Shown: positions 1-8,883, numbered from the stretch's first letter. The stretch: 64,000 nt of DNA from Pseudarthrobacter sp. PS3-L1 (GCF_030063285.1 NZ_JASISU010000004.1:310001-374000), one strand, 5' to 3'. The notes: generated by a model from the letters alone, not told the origin. Numbers and translations: made by a program.

Positions 1-91
1 CGGCTTCCGCTACAGCGGAGACCACGGTCGGCTCACCAGAGGTCGGATCAAGCTTTCGACAGAGGCCCAGGAGCCTCATGAAGGGGATTCC

Positions 92-1375
92 ATGACTGAA
101 GACAACAGCGCAACCCTGAAACACTCAGGTGGTGAGCTCAAGCTCCCGCGCATCCAGGTTGTCGAGGGAAACGAAGGCTACGACGTTTCCAAGCTCCTGA
201 AGCAGACGGGCGCCGTTACCTACGATCCCGGCTTCATGAATACGGCGGCCACCAAGTCCGCCATCACTTACATTGACGGTGATGCAGGAATCCTGCGCTA
301 CCGCGGGTACCCCATCGAGCAGTTGGCACAGCACTCGAGTTTCCTTGAGGTCTCCTACCTGCTGATCTACGGCAACCTGCCCAGCGCCACTGAGCTTGAG
401 GACTTCGACCAGAAGATTCGCCACCACACGCTCCTGCATGAAGAGCTCAAGGGCTTCTTCGGCGGTTTCCCTCGGGATGCCCACCCGATGCCGGTGCTGT
501 CCTCCGCGGTGTCGGCGCTGTCCACGTTCTATCAGGACTCCCTGGACCCGAACAACGCCGAGCAGGTGGAGGTTTCGACCATCCGCCTGATGGCAAAGCT
601 TCCCGTCATTGCTGCCTATGCGCATAAGAAGTCGATCGGGCAGCCTATGCTCTACCCGGACAATTCCATGAACCTTGTGGAGAACTTCCTGCGGCTGAGC
701 TTCGGCCTGCCAGCTGAGCAGTACGAGATGGACCCGGTAGTGGTCAAAGCCTTGGACCTCCTGTTGATCCTGCATGCGGACCACGAGCAGAACTGCTCCA
801 CGTCCACTGTGCGCCTTGTCGGTTCTTCTGGGGCCAACCTCTTCGCGTCCGTTTCCTCTGGCATCCACGCCCTCTCCGGGCCTGCCCACGGCGGAGCCAA
901 CGAGGCGGTCCTCAAGATGCTTCGCCAGATCCAGGCTGACGGCACCAAGCCTGAGGATTACATGGAGAAGGTCAAGAACAAGGAAGATGGCGTGCGCCTG
1001 ATGGGCTTTGGGCACCGCGTCTATAAGAATTATGATCCGCGCGCGAAGATCGTCAAGAACACGGCCCACGAGATCCTTTCCAAGCTCGGTGGCAACGACG
1101 AGATGCTGGACATTGCGCTGCGCCTCGAGGAAAAGGCACTCAATGATGATTACTTCATCGAGCGCAAGCTGTACCCGAACGTGGACTTCTACACCGGCCT
1201 GATCTACAAGGCCATGGGGTTCCCGGAGAAGATGTTCACTGTCCTCTTCGCCATTGGTCGCCTGCCGGGTTGGATCGCCCAGTGGCGCGAGTTGCAGGAG
1301 GACTCTGAGGCAAAGATTGGCCGTCCGCGCCAGCTTTACATCGGTGAAGCCGAGAGGGACTACCCCGCGCGGTAG
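92..1375 (+). CDS. gltA: Citrate synthase (type II)
   Basis: Condenses oxaloacetate and acetyl-CoA to citrate, the entry step of the TCA cycle, in the cytosol. The 427 residues match the hexameric type II bacterial enzyme. The catalytic His lies in PAHGGANEAV near residue 267, the second active-site His in GFGHRVYKNYDPR near residue 307, and the catalytic Asp in NVDFYTG near residue 365. The ATG at 92 follows a purine-rich AAGGGG at a normal distance, which supports this start. It stands alone as a transcription unit and converges on galE across a strong hairpin terminator. The first 91 bases of the window are its upstream region. Family assignment is secure. Confidence 0.97.
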   Translation: MTEDNSATLKHSGGELKLPRIQVVEGNEGYDVSKLLKQTGAVTYDPGFMNTAATKSAITYIDGDAGILRYRGYPIEQLAQHSSFLEVSYLLIYGNLPSATELEDFDQKIRHHTLLHEELKGFFGGFPRDAHPMPVLSSAVSALSTFYQDSLDPNNAEQVEVSTIRLMAKLPVIAAYAHKKSIGQPMLYPDNSMNLVENFLRLSFGLPAEQYEMDPVVVKALDLLLILHADHEQNCSTSTVRLVGSSGANLFASVSSGIHALSGPAHGGANEAVLKMLRQIQADGTKPEDYMEKVKNKEDGVRLMGFGHRVYKNYDPRAKIVKNTAHEILSKLGGNDEMLDIALRLEEKALNDDYFIERKLYPNVDFYTGLIYKAMGFPEKMFTVLFAIGRLPGWIAQWRELQEDSEAKIGRPRQLYIGEAERDYPAR

Positions 1376-1402
1376 GTTCCCTCCCAAGAGTGGGACGTAA
1401 CG

Positions 1403-1451
1403 CACGACGGCGGCCGCTCACCTTCCGTGAAGGTGGGCGGCCGCCGTCGTG
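1403..1451. terminator. Bidirectional hairpin terminator between gltA and galE
   Basis: A 22-base arm (1403-1424) pairs with 1430-1451 across a 5-base loop, with a single G-T wobble. It sits between two convergent genes and so can serve both. No long U-run follows on either side. Confidence 0.8.
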
Positions 1452-1475
1452 TGTTCGTGCAGCGCGTGGAAGCGC

Positions 1476-2489
1476 TCAGGAGACGTAGCCCTGGGGGTTG
1501 TTCTTCTGCCAGCGCCAGTGGTCCTCGCACATCTGGTCAACAGTCTTGGTGGTGGACCAGCTGAGATCCGCCAGGGCTGAGGATGCGTCTGCCCAGAACG
1601 CGGGGAGGTCACCTTCACGGCGGCCAGTGACTTCATAGGGGATGGATTGGCCCACGGCCTTTTCGAAGGACCGGAGCACTTCCAGCACGGAGGAACCGGT
1701 GCCGGAGCCCAGGTTCCACCTGAAGACGCCGGTACGGTCTGCAATGTGGTCCAGGGCTGCTACGTGTCCGCCGGCGAGGTCCACCACGTGGATGTAGTCC
1801 CGCAGGCACGTGCCATCAGGGGTGTCGTAGTCGCCACCGAAGACCATCAGCTTGTCGCGGCGGCCCACGGCCACCTGGGCGATGAACGGCACCAGGTTGT
1901 TCGGAATTCCCTGGGGGTCCTCACCGATCCGGCCGGAGGGATGGGCCCCGACGGGGTTGAAGTATCGCAGCAGTGCGATGTGCCAGCGGTTATCCGCAGC
2001 GCCAAGGTCCGTAAGGATGTCCTCGATCTGCTCCTTGGTACGCCCGTAGGGGTTGTTGGCGCCTATCTCCATTTTTTCCACGTAGGGCGTGGGATTGTGT
2101 TCGCCGTAGACGGTTGCCGAGGAACTGAACACGATGGAGCGGACGTCGTGTCGATCCATAACGCGGATCAGATTGAGGGTCCCCACGAGGTTGTTGTGAT
2201 AGTACTTCAGCGGTTCGCGGACGGACTCGCCCACAGCCTTGAGACCTGCAAAATGGATGACAGCGTCAATTCCGGCCCCGTCAAAAACGGCATCGACTGC
2301 GGCTTCGTCCACCAGGTCAACGTGGTGGAACTGTGCGCTCTGTCCGGTCAGCTCAGCTACCCGGCGCAGCGATTCCTCACTTGAGTTCACCAGGTTATCG
2401 ATGACCACAACAGAGTGGCCTGCTTCCTGAAGGGATAGAACAGTATGGGAGCCGATGTAACCGGTGCCCCCGGTGACCAGAATTTTCAT
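1476..2489 (-). CDS. galE: UDP-glucose 4-epimerase
   Basis: Interconverts UDP-glucose and UDP-galactose for galactose use and for cell-wall and exopolysaccharide precursors. It is a 337-residue extended short-chain dehydrogenase. The NAD-binding glycine motif GGTGYIGS is at residues 7-14, the catalytic SSSATVYG at about 122-129, and the YxxxK pair at Tyr148 and Lys152. Length and motifs are typical of full GalE. No Shine-Dalgarno sequence precedes the ATG. A TAGTTT hexamer ends six bases before it, so the mRNA is probably leaderless. Confidence 0.95.
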   Translation of the reverse strand: MKILVTGGTGYIGSHTVLSLQEAGHSVVVIDNLVNSSEESLRRVAELTGQSAQFHHVDLVDEAAVDAVFDGAGIDAVIHFAGLKAVGESVREPLKYYHNNLVGTLNLIRVMDRHDVRSIVFSSSATVYGEHNPTPYVEKMEIGANNPYGRTKEQIEDILTDLGAADNRWHIALLRYFNPVGAHPSGRIGEDPQGIPNNLVPFIAQVAVGRRDKLMVFGGDYDTPDGTCLRDYIHVVDLAGGHVAALDHIADRTGVFRWNLGSGTGSSVLEVLRSFEKAVGQSIPYEVTGRREGDLPAFWADASSALADLSWSTTKTVDQMCEDHWRWQKNNPQGYVS

Positions 2490-2495
2490 GCCTCA

Positions 2496-2501
2496 AAACT
2501 A
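2496..2501 (-). promoter_or_regulatory. -10 hexamer of galE, predicted leaderless
   Basis: On the minus strand this reads TAGTTT, followed by six bases and then the galE ATG. Transcription starting about seven bases after the hexamer would begin at the A of ATG. No convincing -35 element is visible. Confidence 0.5.
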
Positions 2502-2569
2502 TCCCATTGCGGCGTGTTCGGCTGAAGCAGGAGCACCTGATTGACGCATGCGGCGTGGTGGAAGGCCAA

Positions 2570-2575
2570 TAGAGC
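2570..2575 (+). promoter_or_regulatory. Candidate -10 of the TetR gene, leaderless GTG
   Basis: TAGAGC ends seven bases before the GTG at 2582, the same geometry as several other starts in this window. The last base departs from TANNNT, so support is moderate. It favours GTG 2582 over the in-frame ATG at 2597. Confidence 0.35.
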
Positions 2576-2581
2576 ACGGGT

Positions 2582-3226
2582 GTGCTAAAAAGAGGGATGC
2601 CCAAGATAGTTGATCCTGCAGAACGCCGCAAGGACATTGTGGACGCTGTGTTCCGCATCATCTGTGCTGATGGACTGGAAAGAGTCTCATTGCGGGAGGT
2701 GGCGGATGAAGCTGGCTTGGCTGTCGGGTCGGTGCGCCACTACTTCGCCAGCAGCGATGAGATGCTGACCTGGTCCTTCGCCGCTGTGGTGGACCGAGTG
2801 ATATCCCGGCTGGATGCGTCCCTGGTTGACGTGGATGCGGTGGAACCGGGTTCAGCGGAGTATCGGACCAGGGTTCTTGCTCTCCTGTGCCAGTTCCTGC
2901 CTTTGGACGAAGAACGGGCCGTGGATTCCTGCGTCTGGCTTGCCTTCAAAAACGCGGCACGGATCAAGCCCACACTCGGTGCTGAGGCGGACCGAAGCCA
3001 TCGACGCGTGGCGGCGGTCATTGGCCATGTGATCAGCGGACTCACCGACCGGGAAGACGATCAAGGCCTTGTGGTCCAGGCCGAGCACCTGTTGGCAACA
3101 CTAGATGGCTTGGCCATGCACGCGCTCCTGCAAAGCGAATGGATGAGCGCCCAGGTGTGCCATGACGTGCTGGGTCGGCATCTCGACGGGCTCGGGGCTC
3201 CTACGGGGCGTGGAAATCCGGGCTGA
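2582..3226 (+). CDS. TetR/AcrR-family transcriptional regulator
   Basis: DNA-binding one-component repressor of about 214 residues. The N-terminal helix-turn-helix (about residues 20-60) carries the family signature LREVADEAGLAVGSVRHYF. The helical ligand-binding C-terminal domain is variable and gives no clue to the effector. The start is uncertain: GTG 2582 has a -10-like TAGAGC seven bases upstream, while ATG 2597 directly follows AGAGGG with no spacing. The diverging neighbour is galE, with about 90 bases between, but nothing links the two functionally. Regulated targets are unknown. Confidence 0.85.
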   Translation: MLKRGMPKIVDPAERRKDIVDAVFRIICADGLERVSLREVADEAGLAVGSVRHYFASSDEMLTWSFAAVVDRVISRLDASLVDVDAVEPGSAEYRTRVLALLCQFLPLDEERAVDSCVWLAFKNAARIKPTLGAEADRSHRRVAAVIGHVISGLTDREDDQGLVVQAEHLLATLDGLAMHALLQSEWMSAQVCHDVLGRHLDGLGAPTGRGNPG

Positions 3227-3382
3227 AGCCACGGGGCCGTGGCCCGCGCAGATGGTGCTGCAGGCAGGCTTCGTGGAAAGTATCTGGGGGATGTTCCCTT
3301 CCCTCGCCGAAGCAAAGGAATAGAATGGCCCCGGGCAATGGTGCCGGTGCAGGCCGGCCCGCCTCGGCCAAGGAGGTAGTGG

Positions 3383-3994
3383 GTGTACCAGACACACGGT
3401 GATGGGTGGCAGATCACCATGGACGCGTCAGGGCCTTTGATGATAGCCCTGTTTGTTCGCGATGCGGCCGGGCTCCACAACGTTGGCCAGCCATTGCTGC
3501 CTGCGATCAGTCCCCGCGTCAGGGCTGTGGACCATTCCCATCTGACCGCCGAGGTTGGTGGCCTAGCAGCACTGCAGACGGAATGGGCTGCGTGGTGGGA
3601 CCAGCTGCTGCGGGCACACCCACAGACTGTTCCCGAACTCACGCCGCCCAATTTTGAGCACTTCGCCAATTCTCCAGCACTCCAGATGGTCCTGCGCGCG
3701 CACTTCGGCACTGCCCTCACCTGGACCAGGGAGCGACGGAGCGACTATTCAGCACTTGAGATCGAAAGGCAAACAGCCGGTTCGGTCCAGGTGTTTGCGG
3801 ATTTGGTCGATGACAGGTTGCTGGAGCTGGGCCGGCGTGCACATAACTTCACGCTGACCATTATTGAGCTTCCGCTGAAAGAACACCGCGCGTGGTTCCT
3901 TGAACCGGACCGCATCATCATGAGTGATGGTCTGCTGGCTGATCCGGTGACATTTCGCAGTTACGTCCAGCCCGTGATCGAACTGCTGGTCTGA
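3383..3994 (+). CDS. Uncharacterised soluble protein
   Basis: I do not recognise this 203-residue protein. It has no signal peptide, membrane segment, cysteine cluster or nucleotide-binding motif. The middle is rich in Trp and His (EWAAWWDQLLRAHP near residue 75), and the end has a hydrophobic strand followed by a charged segment and SDGLLADP. The GTG start at 3383 is well supported by AAGGAGG at 3370-3376, six bases away. Codon use resembles the neighbours, so it is a real gene. It is followed closely by the convergent lysozyme-like gene at 4036. Confidence 0.7.
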   Translation: MYQTHGDGWQITMDASGPLMIALFVRDAAGLHNVGQPLLPAISPRVRAVDHSHLTAEVGGLAALQTEWAAWWDQLLRAHPQTVPELTPPNFEHFANSPALQMVLRAHFGTALTWTRERRSDYSALEIERQTAGSVQVFADLVDDRLLELGRRAHNFTLTIIELPLKEHRAWFLEPDRIIMSDGLLADPVTFRSYVQPVIELLV

Positions 3995-4035
3995 GGGCCA
4001 GGCACGGGAGCGTCACCAGATCCCACCGAGCATGG

Positions 4036-4896
4036 TCAGCCAGCTGCTGGGGCCGAGCCCGTCGCAGGGGCAAAGTGGATTGTCACGCCGGGTGCAGTAT
4101 CCGTGTCCACCCAGGATGAACCCTTGGTGCGATCCCAGGACCGGCCGTCAACGTCGACGGCCGTAATGCCCAGGTTTTTGGCTTGCGACACCGCCCACTG
4201 CGCAACGGACCAGGGCTGCGCGGACTCAACCCGGACCTCAGCGGGGGCCGACGTCGTGGCGATTGCGCCGAAGGCTTCCACAAGCGCAGCCGTGACGTCG
4301 TCGGCGTTTCCGCTGGTCTCTGGGGGCCGCAGGGTGCAGTTGATCGCCGCTGGGCTCTGGCCAGTAAGCCCGGAAGCGAAGGCTCTGCCCATGTTCTCGT
4401 GCTTGGCGTAGGCCTCCGGGAACGCCGAGCGCTGGACCCGCTGGGCAGCATCGGTGATTTCCAGATTCTGATAATCCGGAATGGTGACCAGCACGTCATA
4501 AAAAGCGTTGGCGGCATAGTACGGATCCATGACCTGCGCCTCAGTTCCCCACCCCTGGGTGGGGCGCTGCTGGAAAAGGCCACGCGAGTCCGGCCCGGCC
4601 GTGTCTCCGTAGTCAATATTCTGCAATCGTGATTCCTGCATAGCTGTAGCGAGGGCAATGGTGGCGGCCCGGGCTGGCAACCCACGCCGGACGGCAACGG
4701 CCGTGATCAGGGCTGCGTTCGCTGCCTGGTCAGTGGAAAGGTTTGCGGACAGATCACCCACGACGGCGGTGCAACGTTCCGTGACAAGTGTCTCGGAGCG
4801 CTGCACCGCAGTGACTGCCACATAGATACCGCCAACCACCAGGACCAGGACCAGGAAGACCACAAAGGTACGCCCGAGTGCCCGTTGTCGCGTCAC
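4036..4896 (-). CDS. Membrane-anchored lysozyme-like protein
   Basis: A 286-residue protein with a short basic N-terminus and one hydrophobic segment (about residues 10-32, FVVFLVLVLVVGGIYVAV), so the bulk should lie outside the membrane. The domain at about 60-130 has the lysozyme/transglycosylase-like signature AMQESRLQN followed by DSRGLFQQRPTQGWGT, common in actinobacterial proteins often annotated as hypothetical or as heavy-metal transporters. The Glu of QES is the likely catalytic residue. The family suggests peptidoglycan cleavage, which is an inference. The GTG start has AGGAG six bases upstream. It lies downstream of dapD on the same strand, separated by 28 bases, so the two may be co-transcribed. 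Confidence 0.7.
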   Translation of the reverse strand: MTRQRALGRTFVVFLVLVLVVGGIYVAVTAVQRSETLVTERCTAVVGDLSANLSTDQAANAALITAVAVRRGLPARAATIALATAMQESRLQNIDYGDTAGPDSRGLFQQRPTQGWGTEAQVMDPYYAANAFYDVLVTIPDYQNLEITDAAQRVQRSAFPEAYAKHENMGRAFASGLTGQSPAAINCTLRPPETSGNADDVTAALVEAFGAIATTSAPAEVRVESAQPWSVAQWAVSQAKNLGITAVDVDGRSWDRTKGSSWVDTDTAPGVTIHFAPATGSAPAAG

Positions 4897-4924
4897 GTGA
4901 AACTCCTGGGGCTAGGCTGGTGGA

Positions 4925-5953
4925 TCAGTTGGCGTGCAGAGCATCGTTAAGTGCCACTGTCTGTCCTTTGCGGGGCAGGGCCTCCACTGCACCGGTGGTG
5001 GAATTGCGGCGGAACAACAGGTTGGGTACACCAGAGAGTTCCACGGCCTTGACGATCCTCGTGGTGTCTTCTCCCACTTCGTCCTTGGGGCCCGGAATAC
5101 GTACCCGGGTGCCAGCCGTGACGTACAGGCCGGCCTCCACCACCGAATCGTCTCCCACACTGATGCCTACGCCGGAGTTCGCACCCAGGAGCACACGCTG
5201 TCCGATGACGATCTTTTCCTTGCCGCCACCAGAGAGGGTTCCCATGATGGAAGCGCCACCGCCAACATCGGTACCGTCGCCTGCCACAACTCCTGCAGAG
5301 ATGCGGCCTTCGACCATGGAGGAGCCCAGCGTTCCAGCATTAAAGTTCACGAATCCCTCATGCATCACGGTGGTGCCTTCAGCGAGGTGCGCACCCAGGC
5401 GGACCCTGTCGGCGTCGGCGATCCGTACTCCCGTTGGAACGACGTAATCCACCATCCGCGGGAATTTGTCGATACCGTACACGGTGACTGCGCCACGGCG
5501 GCGCAGCTTGGCGCGGGTCAGTTCGAATCCCTCGACTGCGGCAGGGCCAAAATTCGTCCAGACAACATTGGGGAGCTTCCCGAAAACACCGTCCAGATTG
5601 ATGGAATTGGGCTGCACCAGGCGGTGTGAGAGAAGGTGGAGGCGGAGGTAGGCATCTGCCGTATCGGCGGGAGCCTCGTCCAGGTGGATCTGGACAAAAA
5701 CAACTTTCTGTTCCGTGCCACGGTCGGCGTCCGTGCCGCTGGCAGCAATTTCCGTCAGTGTCGAGTCGGCATTCTCGACGGCCCGTAACTGTTCCGCTGC
5801 AACACCAAGAGTGGGTTCCGGGAACCAGACATCCAACACTGTTGCATCCCCATTGCCGGTAGCGATGGTGGCCACACCGAACCCGAAGGCAGAGCGTGAA
5901 TCGGTTGGGGCTGTCAGGGAATCGGTCGTGGCAGAAGCAGCAGTCTCAGTCAT
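4925..5953 (-). CDS. dapD: Tetrahydrodipicolinate N-succinyltransferase
   Basis: Transfers succinyl from succinyl-CoA to tetrahydrodipicolinate in the diaminopimelate/lysine pathway. At 342 residues it is the long actinobacterial form rather than the roughly 275-residue enterobacterial type. A variable N-terminal half is followed by a left-handed beta-helix of hexapeptide repeats from about residue 175 to 290 (for example [18 protein letters not shown], then [19 protein letters not shown]). It is divergent from dapE, with 50 bases between the starts. The ATG has no Shine-Dalgarno sequence and lies six bases after a TAGACT box. Confidence 0.95.
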   Translation of the reverse strand: MTETAASATTDSLTAPTDSRSAFGFGVATIATGNGDATVLDVWFPEPTLGVAAEQLRAVENADSTLTEIAASGTDADRGTEQKVVFVQIHLDEAPADTADAYLRLHLLSHRLVQPNSINLDGVFGKLPNVVWTNFGPAAVEGFELTRAKLRRRGAVTVYGIDKFPRMVDYVVPTGVRIADADRVRLGAHLAEGTTVMHEGFVNFNAGTLGSSMVEGRISAGVVAGDGTDVGGGASIMGTLSGGGKEKIVIGQRVLLGANSGVGISVGDDSVVEAGLYVTAGTRVRIPGPKDEVGEDTTRIVKAVELSGVPNLLFRRNSTTGAVEALPRKGQTVALNDALHAN

Positions 5954-5959
5954 GACTCC

Positions 5960-5997
5960 AGTCTATCGAGGGTCATCGCATAGACCCGAACTAGACT
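5960..5997. promoter_or_regulatory. Symmetric divergent dapD/dapE promoter, both leaderless
   Basis: AGTCTA (5960-5965) is the minus-strand TAGACT box of dapD, and TAGACT (5992-5997) is the plus-strand box of dapE. Each ends six bases before its start codon. Between them GGGTC (5970-5974) and GACCC (5983-5987) form an inverted repeat with an 8-base centre, placed where each -35 should be. The whole 38 bases have twofold symmetry of element placement. Confidence 0.6.
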
Positions 5998-6003
5998 GGG
6001 CTT

Positions 6004-7170
6004 GTGACTGCCACCCATGACCCAGCCCAGCCCACCAGCCCCACTGGTATCCCGTCTTCAGCTGCCATCCCGCTGGATTTGCGCCAGGATGTAGCTCTCC
6101 TTACCGCGGACATCATGAACATCGAGAGTGTTTCCGGGAACGAACGCATCCTTGCCGACGCTGTGGAAACTGCCCTCCGTGGACTGCCCGGCCTGAGTGT
6201 GTTGCGTGATGGCGATTCGATTATTGCCCGGACGGAACTGGGCCGCAGTGAACGGGTGATCCTTGCAGGGCATCTGGATACCGTTCCGCTGCCCACCGCG
6301 GAGGGTGCTCTTGGGACGGTTCCCGTTTCCTGGGAATCGGGCACCCCGGGCCAAGGCGTTCTCTTTGGTCGTGGTGCCACGGATATGAAGGGTGGTGTGG
6401 CTGTCCAGTTGGCGGTCGCAGCAGCACTGTTCGACGACGGCGCAGAGCCGGCCCGCGACGTCACATTCGTTTTTTATGACCATGAGGAAGTTGAGGCGGT
6501 CAAGAGCGGGCTGGGGCGGCTGGTCCGCAACCACGGTCATCTACTGGACGGCGACTTCGCGATTCTGCTCGAACCCACGCACGGGACGGTGGAGGGCGGC
6601 TGCAATGGGACCATCCGGTTTGAAGCGAGCACGGTGGGGGAGGCTGCCCACTCCGCCCGGGCATGGATGGGCAGCAATGCCATCCACGCTGCAGGACCCA
6701 TCCTGGCCCGGCTTGCGGACTACGTTCCAGAGACAGTGCCGGTGGAGGGCCTGGACTTCAGGGAAAGCCTGAATGCCGTCCGTATCAAGGGCGGCACCGC
6801 GGGAAACGTCATCCCTGACGCCTGCGTCGTGGAGATCAACTATCGATTTGCACCAGACAAGACTCCAGACCAGGCAGAAGCCCATGTCCAGGAGCTCTTG
6901 CAGGGCTTCACTGTGGTGCGCACCGATGCGGCAGCTGGCGCCCGCCCAGGCCTCAGCCACCCTTCCGCGGCTTCCTTTGTTGCGGCTGTGGGAGCCGAAC
7001 CGAAACCGAAGTACGGCTGGACGGATGTTGCCCGGTTCAGTGAGCTCGGAATTCCAGCGGTGAACTTTGGCCCGGGTGACCCACTGCTGGCCCACAAGGA
7101 CAATGAACACGTGGACGCTGCGGCTATCCGTGAGTGCCTCCGGGCAATGCAGTCCTGGCTCAAAGGGTAG
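6004..7170 (+). CDS. dapE: Succinyl-diaminopimelate desuccinylase
   Basis: Hydrolyses N-succinyl-LL-diaminopimelate to LL-diaminopimelate, two steps after DapD in the same pathway. It is a zinc-dependent M20 peptidase-fold protein of 388 residues. Metal ligands are visible in LAGHLDTVP (about residue 90), GRGATDMKGG (about 123) and the catalytic Glu pair in DHEEVEAVKSG (about 160). The dimerisation domain occupies the middle of the chain. The GTG at 6004 is chosen because TAGACT ends six bases before it and no ribosome-binding site exists. Divergent pairing with dapD suggests joint control. Confidence 0.95.
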   Translation: MTATHDPAQPTSPTGIPSSAAIPLDLRQDVALLTADIMNIESVSGNERILADAVETALRGLPGLSVLRDGDSIIARTELGRSERVILAGHLDTVPLPTAEGALGTVPVSWESGTPGQGVLFGRGATDMKGGVAVQLAVAAALFDDGAEPARDVTFVFYDHEEVEAVKSGLGRLVRNHGHLLDGDFAILLEPTHGTVEGGCNGTIRFEASTVGEAAHSARAWMGSNAIHAAGPILARLADYVPETVPVEGLDFRESLNAVRIKGGTAGNVIPDACVVEINYRFAPDKTPDQAEAHVQELLQGFTVVRTDAAAGARPGLSHPSAASFVAAVGAEPKPKYGWTDVARFSELGIPAVNFGPGDPLLAHKDNEHVDAAAIRECLRAMQSWLKG

Positions 7171-7205
7171 ATAGCTCCAGCCCCTATGGAAGCTTCAGAT
7201 ACGCA

Positions 7206-7235
7206 AAAGGTCCGGAACCATGGTTCCGGACCTTT
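7206..7235. terminator. Perfect 30-base palindrome terminating dapE and gluD
   Basis: AAAGGTCCGGAACC pairs perfectly with its complement around a central AT. It lies between two convergent genes, and a T-run ends each arm, so it can act in both directions. The arms resemble those of the hairpins at 13805 and 31755. Confidence 0.8.
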
Positions 7236-7274
7236 GCCGTTGGTGCCCAAATTTCAGGCAACAGCACTCATGGA

Positions 7275-8144
7275 TCAGACGGCCTGGCCGGTGGAACCGG
7301 GGCCCTTTCCGCCCGTGGCAGCCTCAATCTTCAGGTTTGGTGGTGCAATACCGCCAGCGGCTTTTTGGGAGCCGCGGCGTTCGATCCAGACAGCCACCCG
7401 CGAGACCGCAATGTTGATGGCGATGTAGATGGCTGCCGCCACAAAGAAGATGGGGAAGAGGTAGGCGGGTCCCAAGAAGTCTGCCATCACCTGGACAGCT
7501 CGGAGGAGTTCGCCGTACGCGACAATATAGCCCAGTGACGTGTCCTTCAGGAGCACCACCAGCTGTGCCACCAGAGAGGGCATCATGCGGCGCACTGCCT
7601 GGGGGAGCTCAACCAGCAACCGTGATTTGAAGCTGGTCAGGCCGATGGCCAGGCCAGCTTCGCGTTGGCCTTTGGGCAGTGACTGGATACCGGCGCGGAT
7701 GATCTCGGAAAAGATGGCTGCGTTGTAGAGGACCAAGGCTGCCACGACTGCAAGGAACGAACCGGTGGCAAAAACCAGCAGGATGAAGAGCATCATAAGG
7801 ACCACGGGCATGCCGCGGAGGAACTCCAGGACAATCCGGGTGGGGATTCTGATCCAGGGCACCAAGGAAATGCGCAGCAGGCACATGAGCAAGCCCAGGG
7901 GGAAGGCGATGACTGCGGCAAGAGCCGCTGCCGACAGCGTCGACCCTAGACCATTGGCAATCAGGGTCCATACATCGGCCCTGCCGAAGATGGCCCAACG
8001 CTTGGCCTCGAAAATACCTTGATTCGCCAGTGTGACAATGACCCACGCCAGCAGGCCGAGGATGACCACTGCTCCAGCGACCGAGGCGATTAGTGAGATT
8101 CGCCGGGCCTTCGGGCCGGGGACGTCGTAAAGGACAGAACTCAT
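7275..8144 (-). CDS. gluD: Amino-acid ABC transporter permease GluD-type
   Basis: Integral membrane subunit of a glutamate-type uptake system, 289 residues, forming the channel with GluC. Hydrophobic segments begin at about residue 18 and continue through the BPD_transp_1 region. The coupling motif for the ATPase is near EIIRAGIQSLPKGQREAGLAIG (EAA loop, about residues 165-186). The charged N-terminal tail precedes the first helix. The start overlaps the gluC stop by four bases, so the two permeases are translationally coupled. It is the last gene of gluABCD and ends at the 7206 palindrome. Confidence 0.92.
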   Translation of the reverse strand: MSSVLYDVPGPKARRISLIASVAGAVVILGLLAWVIVTLANQGIFEAKRWAIFGRADVWTLIANGLGSTLSAAALAAVIAFPLGLLMCLLRISLVPWIRIPTRIVLEFLRGMPVVLMMLFILLVFATGSFLAVVAALVLYNAAIFSEIIRAGIQSLPKGQREAGLAIGLTSFKSRLLVELPQAVRRMMPSLVAQLVVLLKDTSLGYIVAYGELLRAVQVMADFLGPAYLFPIFFVAAAIYIAINIAVSRVAVWIERRGSQKAAGGIAPPNLKIEAATGGKGPGSTGQAV

Positions 8145-8791
8145 CGGGAGATCGCCACCTTTCGTTCTACGGTGCTGGCCAGAATGCCAAGCGGAACAGT
8201 CAGGAGCAGGTAGAAGAACGCCACGCCAAGGAGAACGGTGGTAACTGCATCACCGTTTGCGTTGGCAAGTTGACGTCCGTAGCCGAAGAGCTCTAGAACA
8301 AAGAAGGCGCCAGCAACGGACGAATTCTTGACCAGGGCAATCAGGATATTGATCAACGGCGGGATCACCGTCCTCAGAGCCTGCGGCAGGATGATGAGGC
8401 TTAGTACCTGGCCGAAGTTCATGCCGATGCTGCGGGCGGCTTCGGCCTGGCCCACGGGCACGCTGTTGACGCCAGATCGGACGGCTTCTGCGATGAAGGC
8501 AGCAGTGTAGGCGCTCAGCGCAATGATGGCTGCTACTTCAAACTGGGCGAAGCTGACACCCAGGCGCGGCAAGACAATCGCCGCAAAAAAGAACGCAATC
8601 GTCAGTGGAGTATTGCGCAGGATCTCGACATAGACAGTGCTGAAGCCGCGGAGGGCCGCAACGGGGGAGACCCGGGCTGCGGCGAGAAGTGTGCCCAGGA
8701 TCAGGGCAATGACGCCGGATACGGCGGAAAGAAAGAGCGTTCGGAGGAATCCCTCCCAGTACAGGGGGAGATTCTCGATGATGACGTCCAT
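8141..8791 (-). CDS. gluC: Amino-acid ABC transporter permease GluC-type
   Basis: Partner permease of GluD, 216 residues with about five membrane helices. The ATPase-contact loop is AVRSGVNSVPVGQAEAARSIG (about residues 118-138). An upstream in-frame extension to 8950 exists, but it runs through the gluB-gluC hairpin and overlaps the end of gluB. The ATG at 8791 has GAAGGA about five bases upstream and gives the usual family N-terminus MDVIIENLPLYWEG. It is separated from gluB by a 92-base gap that contains a terminator-like hairpin. Confidence 0.92.
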   Translation of the reverse strand: MDVIIENLPLYWEGFLRTLFLSAVSGVIALILGTLLAAARVSPVAALRGFSTVYVEILRNTPLTIAFFFAAIVLPRLGVSFAQFEVAAIIALSAYTAAFIAEAVRSGVNSVPVGQAEAARSIGMNFGQVLSLIILPQALRTVIPPLINILIALVKNSSVAGAFFVLELFGYGRQLANANGDAVTTVLLGVAFFYLLLTVPLGILASTVERKVAISR

Positions 8792-8831
8792 GGGATCCTT
8801 CGGCTGGGAGTGGACGGAGAAAAACAAGACT

Positions 8832-8873
8832 CCCGGTATCGGGATTCCTGCTGGCAGGAATCCCGATACCGGG
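8832..8873 (-). terminator. Internal terminator/attenuator between gluB and gluC
   Basis: A perfect 20-base inverted repeat (8832-8851 with 8854-8873) sits in the gap between gluB and gluC. In the direction of transcription it is followed by a T-rich stretch (GTCTTGTTTTTC). This is a partial terminator that would keep binding-protein mRNA in excess of permease mRNA. Confidence 0.75.
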
Positions 8874-8883
8874 TGACTTCTGG

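Noticed and set aside
125..1405. Long minus-strand reading frame opposite gltA
   Set aside because: It is an antisense shadow of the citrate synthase frame; its protein is Arg/Leu-rich and shows no family motif, and GC-rich third positions explain its length.
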